A stretch of DNA of 64,000 nucleotides, taken from the NCBI GenBank assembly GCA_026874595.1, contig CM049311.1, positions 78,132,453 through 78,196,452 on the forward strand, written 5' to 3'. How positions within the stretch are numbered: position 1 is the first letter of the stretch; the number at the start of each line of letters is the position of its first letter. The position numbers and the translations under genes were made by a program. The notes beneath the pieces were generated by a model, which saw only the letters and a program-made list of their open reading frames with translations, had not been told where the DNA came from and made no database searches. This DNA comes from Sipunculus nudus (taxonomy: Eukaryota; Annelida; Sipuncula; Golfingiida; Sipunculidae). This document shows, piece by piece, positions 56,475 to 64,000 of the stretch.

Positions 56475-57725
56475 CGTCGCATATCTTGTGGCCACTGACC
56501 TCATTAGATATACGTGAATTTTGCTGGGAATGTAATGCAGGTGAGTTAGGAAACCTAATATGAACAGATCACGTAGTCATGACGAACATATATTTCGTAA
56601 TGGAGATAAAAAATCAGATTCTGTAACACTAGGCAGCGTGAAATTTCTATGGGAATGAATAAAGAAGTCAGTGTTATTTTGTTAACAAATAATTATAATT
56701 TATTCTTAAAACAATACTAAAATTACAATACACTAAATCAATGCAATTACACAGTATAACAATAGTACAACAGAAAATCAATGCAAGAATATAAATAAAG
56801 TGTACAGTACCTGGATACCACCAATATTACACCGACAACAAGTCCTTTGTAACGTACAACCCAGATAAACAGTTCACATAAATCATCTCAGAGAATAACA
56901 GTCCAGTTCATTCACAAAATCAATAAGTTGTAATTCAAAAGTGAAGTTCTGATAGCAATTCCAAAGACAAACTGAAGACTCATTAAAATCAGTTACAAAT
57001 TGGAAGAAAATCTATAACTGCCGCAATTATAGTATAAAGGTCCACTCTTCTGAGTTGCTGGCATATTCCTCTTCTCTCCCTCGGCTTTAAAAACACAGCC
57101 CCTTATTTATAACTTTTCACCTCAAGCTGAGAACTTTTCATTTCCCGAACAATCTAAAGAACCTAAAATGATACACAGTACACACGTTACAGAAAACCTC
57201 TAGAACAAAGAACGCTGTGTTTCTACATGTCAGGGTTCACACGTGGGCTGGCCCGGCTCGGCCAGGCGAGAAAGCCCCAGACTAGCATGACCGCTGTGTT
57301 TACACGTGGCCCGCACCCAGTTTCATCAAAATTCATCAGTATATTTTCGTAAGTCATCACGGCGCCACCAAAGTTTGGTGTTCTCTGACCTCATCATATA
57401 TGCAAGGATTCTGCTGGAAATCAAACTTAGGCGGGATATTATATATTGATTAATAATTCTGTTGATTTTGCTAGAAATCCATTATATTGCTGTTTAGTTA
57501 TCGAGGCAACACTATAGTAACTGAGTGTCGTAAGTGACCTTATTAAATATGTGTTGATTTTGCCTATAATCGAATCACTTGGTTGGTAGTCATGGCGAGT
57601 TTCGTTAAAAATCTATAAAAATCCCGGTATATTATCTCGGCGACCCTTAAAGTTAACGAACAAACGGCCGGAAGGCAGACGAACCGTGGGTATACCATAA
57701 TACGTCCCGTCATAGACGGGCGGAT
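56475..57725 (+). repeat. Dispersed repeat with internal units, split by copy 4
   Basis: A unit resembling CTGACCTCATTAGATATRYG, TGAATTTTGCTGGAAAT recurs at about 56497, 57388, 57455 (partial) and 57535. The block ends in AACGAACAAACGGCCGGAAG and a hairpin CCCGTC-ATA-GACGGG (57707-57721) within a CCATAATACG context, wording I associate with bivalve repeats. The first unit is separated from the rest by the LTR-like copy at 56542. Confidence 0.5.
56542..57320 (-). mobile_element. Copy 4 of the 864-bp LTR-like family, nested
   Basis: TTAGGAAACCTAATATGAAC, CAGATCACGTAGTCATGACG, GTAACACTAGGCAGCGTGAA and GAATGAATAAAGAAGTCAGT follow copies 1 and 3. The terminal TGTTACGG is degraded. Near the right end, GACCGCTGTGTTTACACGTGG repeats a nearby block, indicating a local rearrangement. 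Confidence 0.65.
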
Positions 57726-57729
57726 AGAA

Positions 57730-60700
57730 ATCATTTACACGATATCAAAAGTAAGTCAACAAAGCTTTACGTAAGGTCTGAAGGTATATGTGTGTTATAA
57801 AACCACCAATCATATAAACCCACGGTCTGCCGATATATTGCACTATTTACCATTTTTTGATGCAGAGTAAGTAAATGCTATGTTATTTTAGGCTTATTAT
57901 TTTGTACGCTTGCAAATTGTACGTTTGAAATAGGTCCATCATTAAAATAAGTTAATCTGTAAATAGGTACAATATGTGAATATGAAATTGGTCAGAAAAA
58001 CAATATTTGAAGACGCGTAATCGGGACATGAGAATTGAACATACAATCAGAACAAACACATTCACACACACACATACATACAATAAGAGCATGGCAGAAA
58101 GACGTCGATGTGCAATATAGAGTTCATGGACATATTTATCCTGGACAGCAAAAGACGACAAACGACCTCTTACAACAGGAAGAAAGTGATCGTTGTCTCA
58201 TACAGATAGCTTGTTTGTATTATTCAAAGACGTTCTAAATAAAGCATGTTTACTCTTGTCTCTGGGATTTAAAAATATACGTAGCTATAAAAGAAAACTT
58301 CCTTCATGGTCAACGATACCGCCATCTTCGCTTTGAACGACAGGAAGTAAACAATGATCACGTGTCATAATGAGGTACTCTTCCACTTACTGGTGTCATT
58401 TTCACTTAGCTGCCTAATGCAGTATAATGATGATTTGTGGAGAAACACAAACTCTTATTGTCAAGTTAATGTGCCCTAAAAAGCCGCAATAACGCAGTCA
58501 TTGATTGTTTGAGCTGGTACCAATGGCACTGACAGGGGTGTAAATAGACCATGTGTTTAGGCCTATTCAGCTACGTAACAATACGACGTGTTATGTGCGT
58601 TTGAGATTTCAACTCCCGCCTGATTATTGGCAAATTTAGAAAGAGTTTTGGAAGACCCAAATTTTCTATTGGAAAAGCTTGCTTTTCAGCAATATGTTTG
58701 AAAACAGTATATTTATTACCTGGCTTTTTACGCAATGTACCATTTCGTAATTATGTCTGACTTGACGAAGGATATCGCCAATGGTAATAAACTTGGTGAA
58801 GTGATCACTGTTTTATTAAGCACAAAATGAAATATTAAGAAGATTCCCGAGTAAACGCGATCTGGATCATATATGTAAAATACATATCGACCAAGAGGGA
58901 CCGACGCTAATTCTATTTGTCGAATCCCTTTGCAATAATGCCGCCGGCAAATTCCAGTGGTGCGTTGCTAAGCTTGAGCCTTTTAACTACGCTTTGTTTG
59001 GGGGAGAAAAAAAGAAAGTAAACCATAAAATTATAAAATAACATTCTTACCTTATGAGAAAAAGACTTTGAAATACAATTTCACTAATAGCGTCGATGTT
59101 TCTGTCCAGTGAAATCAGATATACCGACTCTTAAAATGGCATAGTAAGCGTACACCCGTTGTGTTAGTTAAAATTAACAATTTTTATTGTCTATTTAAAT
59201 ATATAATGTTTTTCTACCGCACTTGTCAAGATGTAAAGGAATGGATTATGATTTAAATACCTCTATACCATACTTTCTTCTTTGGTCTTACCTAAATTAT
59301 ATACTCGCTTTGACATTAAAATCAATTAATATTTATTCATGAAATGCATGTAGTTCATTAAAAATGGATATTGAAATGATATTCCTTGCCATGCTTATAT
59401 GGATACATCTCCTTGATTAGGTATTTACAGTTCCTGAAAGTAACATGTTAATGACCCTCTGTGGTGAGACCCGAAGCCTTTGCCGTCTGTTCCTGGCACT
59501 GTAAAAGTGTTCAGAATCCTACTATAATCTGCCAAAGAGGGCGTTGTCATCCCAAGAGCATCGTTCCCTAGAGGCTTTGCTTGGACGTTATACGGTTCTA
59601 ATTAGATACATAGTAGACTACCTTTAAATTGTTCTCGAAGTACTTCCTTTTCGTATTTCCGTGCCCTTATCAAACCCTGATCTCGCGATTATAAAAAAAA
59701 CTGAATTTTTGCATACAGGCTATAATCCGGATGTTGCAGGTCGCATGTCGGAAATAAGGTTATGCTGCTAGTTTTTTTTTTCGACAAGAGTGTGTAGTTT
59801 TTCGTGTAAATGAAGGATAAAGGCCATTGTTCGGCACTCATGGAAGCCCGTTTATGCATGATAGTGTAATTAATTTTTACTCTTCTTAGAACTGACGATA
59901 TTTAAGTCATGTGATTATTGAACAGATTGGTGGCTATAATTGTCGCGTACCACGATGTGAGTCATCGCTTACTAATTGATAACAGACCTGTAGTTCCCTC
60001 GAATGATCATGCCTGTCAGTTGATAAAAGATAAAAGCTCTTTTGCAAGTTGCGGTTAATGTAACAAATACAGTATATTGTTAACTTAATATAGTTTTCAT
60101 CAGCATTCTTTGATAAAAACACTAATGTATTGTGGAAAGTCAAAGCTGTAAAACTGAATAAGCAGGACGGGCTGGACGCGATGTACCCTATGGGGCTGAT
60201 TTTTGCATGCTGTTTTGCAGTTATTTATTTAATTCACACCAAATATGATTACTTGAAGGAGATTTCGAACTGGTATATTTGAGTAATTATAGAATCTACT
60301 GAATATTATGCATATATTAGATTATAAATTACAATTAAGAGTAGCATGTTTATGGGATAATTTATTTTTAAATAACCCTTATGGATGTCTCCTACTTCAT
60401 GAGAGATGAGAAAACTGTTTGAAAGTCTACACACCACTAACCCTGTAAATTTAAAATATGAGACGCTAATTGATTTTTATTCGTTCCCCTACCTGACGAT
60501 GGTGGCTCATTAATCCACTGTTAAGCCGATTTTATTCAACACGTGCCCTCAAAGCTACTTATGCTGGCTTACATGGGTCATCTGAGCACAATAAGACTTC
60601 TTAATTCCCTAGTATACACATATATTAAGGATTATATACGATTACAGAACCAAGCAAATAATCAACAAGCAGGGGCTTATTTATTTTTATCCGAACTTTT

Positions 60701-61735
60701 AAAACACGTTTAAGACACACCGCTGACTATCTACATCACATAATATTCCTTTATTACAGGTGCTATGGACTTGATCTTTGCTAACAAAGTCACGTTTTCT
60801 TTGTCAGCTCGATGGCACCGAGGTTTTTTAAAAGATTTGCTTCAAAATTGATGGAACGCTGCGATGTATGACATTTTTGACGACCTTGACCTTCATTTAC
60901 GAAATTTATCAGCACTTATTGACCACTGTTTTTATTTTACAGAAAGGCTGTCGCAGGGATGCCATGGCATGCAAATATTTATTCTTATATATAAGTATTA
61001 CTCTGTACTAACACCGTATTATCAAATTGCCATAAAACTAGGTCAACCAGCATGACTATAGCAGTGCAGTTTGCTTCACTGATAACAACCAGAATTACAC
61101 CAAACTCTCCATAATTATTGCTGTGTATAACATTTACCGGTTTTTATCATGACCTTGATCTTTGCTGTAAAATTAAGTATCTCTGATAAGTTTCACAGTT
61201 CATATAAAACTAGGCATCGTGTGTGTGTGTCGTTCTTATTGTCGTTGTGCAGCGTCGTCCTTATTCTAAGTCCATTACATCTTCTACGCCACCTTTACCT
61301 TTAGTCTAATGTCACGTTACTGTGAACGTTAGCCATAACTTGCTTTTTAATTGTAATTGCATGGTTGATCCAACGGTAGACCAAGGGTTTAATTGTTAAA
61401 ATGTTGTGAAGAGACAATATCTGATCGAGAGGGATTCTCCGCAGTTAAAACATGCTAGTACATAACTAACTGAGTCAGAAATATCTCGATTTGAATGACT
61501 TAAATGATATTCGTGGACGTTAACATACCTTGAGCCATCTTTTCTCTCCTAAATATGTTCTGTGAGTGTTCTCTTTTACTGCCTTTATCTTGTATTTTGG
61601 AAAACTCCCATTTCGAAATTATGAAAATTTAAGCTTCAGAAGTAATGTTTATAACAATGGCCTACTATTTGACATCCTCTTCGCACGGGAGAAACCACGT
61701 TTGAGAAGCATAACGCACCTTGCGCCATAAACTTC
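57730..61735. other. No supported gene over about 4 kb
   Basis: AT-rich. A few acceptor-like sites lie at about 60770 (CCTTTATTACAG) and 60950 (TTTTTATTTTACAG), with short frames after them. TGACCTTGACCTT words near 60885 and 61150 suggest fragments of a dispersed repeat. Nothing is firm. Confidence 0.4.
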
Positions 61736-61739
61736 TTTT

Positions 61740-62395
61740 TTTTTGTAGGAGGTAACCGCCTCCATTTTAATGCTTTCTTAACTCTAAATATATGTACATC
61801 TTTAGTCCAGAACTGACCGCTGACGGGCTGACAAACACCCGCCACTAAAGCCCCGGCCCGTCAGTGTCCAACACGAAAACAGGCTGAAAAGTTTGTCACG
61901 GCTAAACGCTCAAATTAGAACCCTACTAACGGTAGCCTTCAGGGCAGAATTATGAAATGTAATATGCTTATCCTTCTGACCGTGGTATCATGCTTGTCCG
62001 TCGACAAAATGTCGAATAATCGCTTAATATGTGCATGAAAGCGATGCTCACATCTATGCACATCTTTCAAATGTACGGGTACGTTGTCAATGCATAATGC
62101 ATGGAAAATTTGAAATTTTGTTGAAAGACAAGCATGATATCGCTGTCGGAAGGTTAAGCATACTACAGTTCATAAATAATGTAATATTTCCCATTGGTAG
62201 GGCTGTATTTTGAGCGTTTGGCTGTGACAAACTTCCTAGCCTTATTTGCATAAGAAGAATGGAATGTGGCACTTTTGTTCTGGACGCTGACGGGTCGGGG
62301 CTTCGGGCGCGGGTCTTTGTGAGGCCCGTCAACGTTCAGTTCTGGACTTTTTCATCTGCAGAATTCCATTCCGGTTCCGGACTACGAGACGGGGC
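61740..62395. mobile_element. Foldback element with arms of about 130-150 bp
   Basis: The left arm (about 61803-61929) reads TAGTCCAGAACTGAC, GCTGACGGGCTGACAAACAC, CCCCGGCCCGTCAG, GTTTGTCACGGCTAAACGCT and AGAACCCTACTA. The right arm (about 62195-62348) carries all of these inverted: TTGGTAGGGCTGT, GAGCGTTTGGCTGTGACAAA, CTGACGGGTCGGGGCTT, GAGGCCCGTCAACGTTCAGT, TCTGGAC. The right arm has an extra stretch in the middle. The outer left part (GGAGGTAACCGCCTCC, TTTTAATGC) recurs at 34812. No transposase. The loop of about 265 bp is unrelated. Confidence 0.65.
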
Positions 62396-62943
62396 AGTAT
62401 CACACGCATCCTCCCTTTCATGGGAATGCAAATTGAGTCCAGGTTATACTTTATTCTTTGAAGTGTCTGGGACAAATTATCAGTGTCATGGAGAATTCTA
62501 AGAAACATTTTATTGTTAGATCGCTCATTCTTTCAGGACATGTTAGATGAGTTACTATTCATACCCAGGCTCCCCTCTTTCATCTGCGATAATTCCATAA
62601 AAGGTGTGACCAAGCTGTTAGTTCTGCATTCTTTCCTCCCTCCGCTTTAAAGGTTTGCTATTGACAAGGATGCCAACCTCTGTCACGAGCCCTTTAACGC
62701 CCCCGGGCTCCCTCTGTAAAGAATATTTAATTGTGTGGATTTTTTTTTGTCCTTCGAAACGGGGAGACTCAATTTACCCGACCATTTTCCCTTGAGTTCT
62801 CTTGCTTTAATTATAAGGCATAAGGATGATTACATGATGACCAGATTTAAATATATTTGGGAAATGAATAATTAAAGAGGCGTAAATGCATTTCAGAGGT
62901 AAAAGGGACTAGGGCTGATCATTTACGCAAATTATTATAAATA

Positions 62944-62945
62944 GT

Positions 62946-63028
<83 letters not shown>
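62944..63028. repeat. (TA)n microsatellite
   Basis: A long TA tract with two G interruptions (ATGTATATATATATGTATAT). Confidence 0.95.
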
Positions 63029-63033
<5 letters not shown>

Positions 63034-63203
63034 TGAGCAGCAGAGGATTATTAATAGGAGTTGATACGTTTATTTCTGTATCAATATTTGGTTAATAAAA
63101 ATTAAGAGATGGACTCGCAACCTCGAGTGCAAAACTACGATTACACGTTTGGTTTCTTTTTTGTTTTGTCCGTGTTCGTCCTAGATTCCAAAAAATGATG
63201 ACG

Positions 63204-63509
63204 TTAAAAAAAAAGACATTTGGGCATAATAATACCCATACGCGATAGATTTGTGTCTGGTATTAAGGGTTGGCCTTGAACTAATTCCAGGGTGATGTAC
63301 GCCATAGATAATTCCTTATTATCGTTCAGCTCTTCCCACATCTGAGGTATCAGTGCATTCAGAGATGCAGTCATGAATGACATTTCAGACTTCGCGACAA
63401 CCATCAACAGTAAACTTACATGTCTGCATGCAACAAAGCCACTTCGCTGATTTATTCTAACACTTCCATAAAGAGGAGCAGAGAATGAAATCCACTGAGG
63501 CAGGAACAT
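63204..63509 (-). CDS. Hypothetical ORF, 101 codons
   Basis: ATG at 63509 opens a frame starting MFLPQWISFSAPLYGSVRIN, later EELNDNKELSMAYITLELVQ, and ending in CLFF. A near-consensus donor (CAT/GTAAGT) lies inside at about 63415 and a CCTCAG acceptor at about 63345, so it could also be two exon pieces. No domain is recognised. The length alone is compatible with chance. Confidence 0.15.
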   Translation of the reverse strand: MFLPQWISFSAPLYGSVRINQRSGFVACRHVSLLLMVVAKSEMSFMTASLNALIPQMWEELNDNKELSMAYITLELVQGQPLIPDTNLSRMGIIMPKCLFF

Positions 63510-64000
63510 GGTGCAAAAAATAAGACGAAATGGGGCTCCTAATCTCTAATATTAATCCTGAAGTCAGAAACGTGAGGAACATTAGGGCCAGTCCCGTCCT
63601 TCCAAAATACCTCCATCAAGTATTTTTGTAACCGCCTTTGCCCTTCAAATGTTAATAATTGTTAAACGAACGTTGCCACTAAATTTATATCTGATGAATT
63701 TTAAAGGAAATTGAAGGCAAAATGATTATCGGATTATTGAATAATAAATAAAAATGATTTTCTGCATTAGTACATTTCAACTGAATAAAATGCATAGAAT
63801 AATGGTTATGCAGATCTGTACACTCTTACAATATCAATTCACAATCAATATCAATTGATTATAAATTAAATTATTTCAGAAATGGTAAAATAGACATTGC
63901 TTATGACCATGCTACAATTGCCATTATTGCTTTTATCATTGGTTAACCTTATGGTTCTGTTTATTTTGATTCTTAATTTCGTAAACTAGCTCGCTCAAGT

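Overview
This 64-kb window looks like AT-rich animal nuclear DNA, with no complete protein-coding gene that I can defend. It holds long (TA)n tracts, many G or C homopolymer runs of 10-18 bases, decayed retrotransposons, hairpin MITE-like elements, minisatellites, tRNA-derived SINE-like pieces and short ORFs that look like exons at best. The reverse-transcriptase relics, the AGCTCAGCTGA-type repeat and the CCCGTC-ATA-GACGGG repeat resemble what I know from molluscs, especially bivalves. That taxonomic guess is inference. The likeliest setting is an intergenic or long-intron region of a repeat-rich invertebrate genome.

Layout. 0-7 kb: two (TA)n tracts, then a 5'-truncated, frameshifted non-LTR retrotransposon on the minus strand (about 1627-4910) whose 3' end has been tandemly multiplied, a candidate exon with a decayed duplicate, and a 163-bp tandem duplication. 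7-11 kb: an 864-bp LTR-like repeat set in (TA)n, a fragment of the same family, and an ATC-rich stretch broken by one end of a hAT-like element. 11-20 kb: a possible secreted-protein exon (minus), a roughly 150-bp satellite rich in GACA, and scattered exon-like segments. 20-33 kb: a SINE-like piece, a hAT-like non-autonomous transposon with a 7/8-matching target duplication and a MITE nested inside, an L1/Tx1-like RT relic, a second MITE, and a hairpin element with a perfect 9-bp target duplication. 33-47 kb: SINE-like pieces, a foldback element with CGACTAGTCG/GTCGTA motifs, a cluster of three perfect CRE palindromes, a 77-nt-arm hairpin between (TA)n tracts, and a 69-bp minisatellite. 48-54 kb: an ORF with a signal-anchor-like segment, a 56-57-bp minisatellite split into three blocks, a 3-unit tandem repeat of about 300 bp, and a complete miniature LTR retroelement (52753-53184). 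54-64 kb: two more copies of the 864-bp family, one nested in another repeat, and a foldback element near 62 kb.

The most notable object is the 432-bp miniature retroelement. It has about 155-bp LTRs, a tRNA-Pro-like primer binding site, a polypurine tract and a 4-bp target duplication, with no room for coding. Each LTR carries well-spaced tRNA-type A-box and B-box Pol III promoter motifs. That resembles plant Cassandra elements (5S rRNA promoter in the LTR), but with a tRNA-type promoter.

All calls were made by eye. Family names are provisional and identity figures are hand counts.
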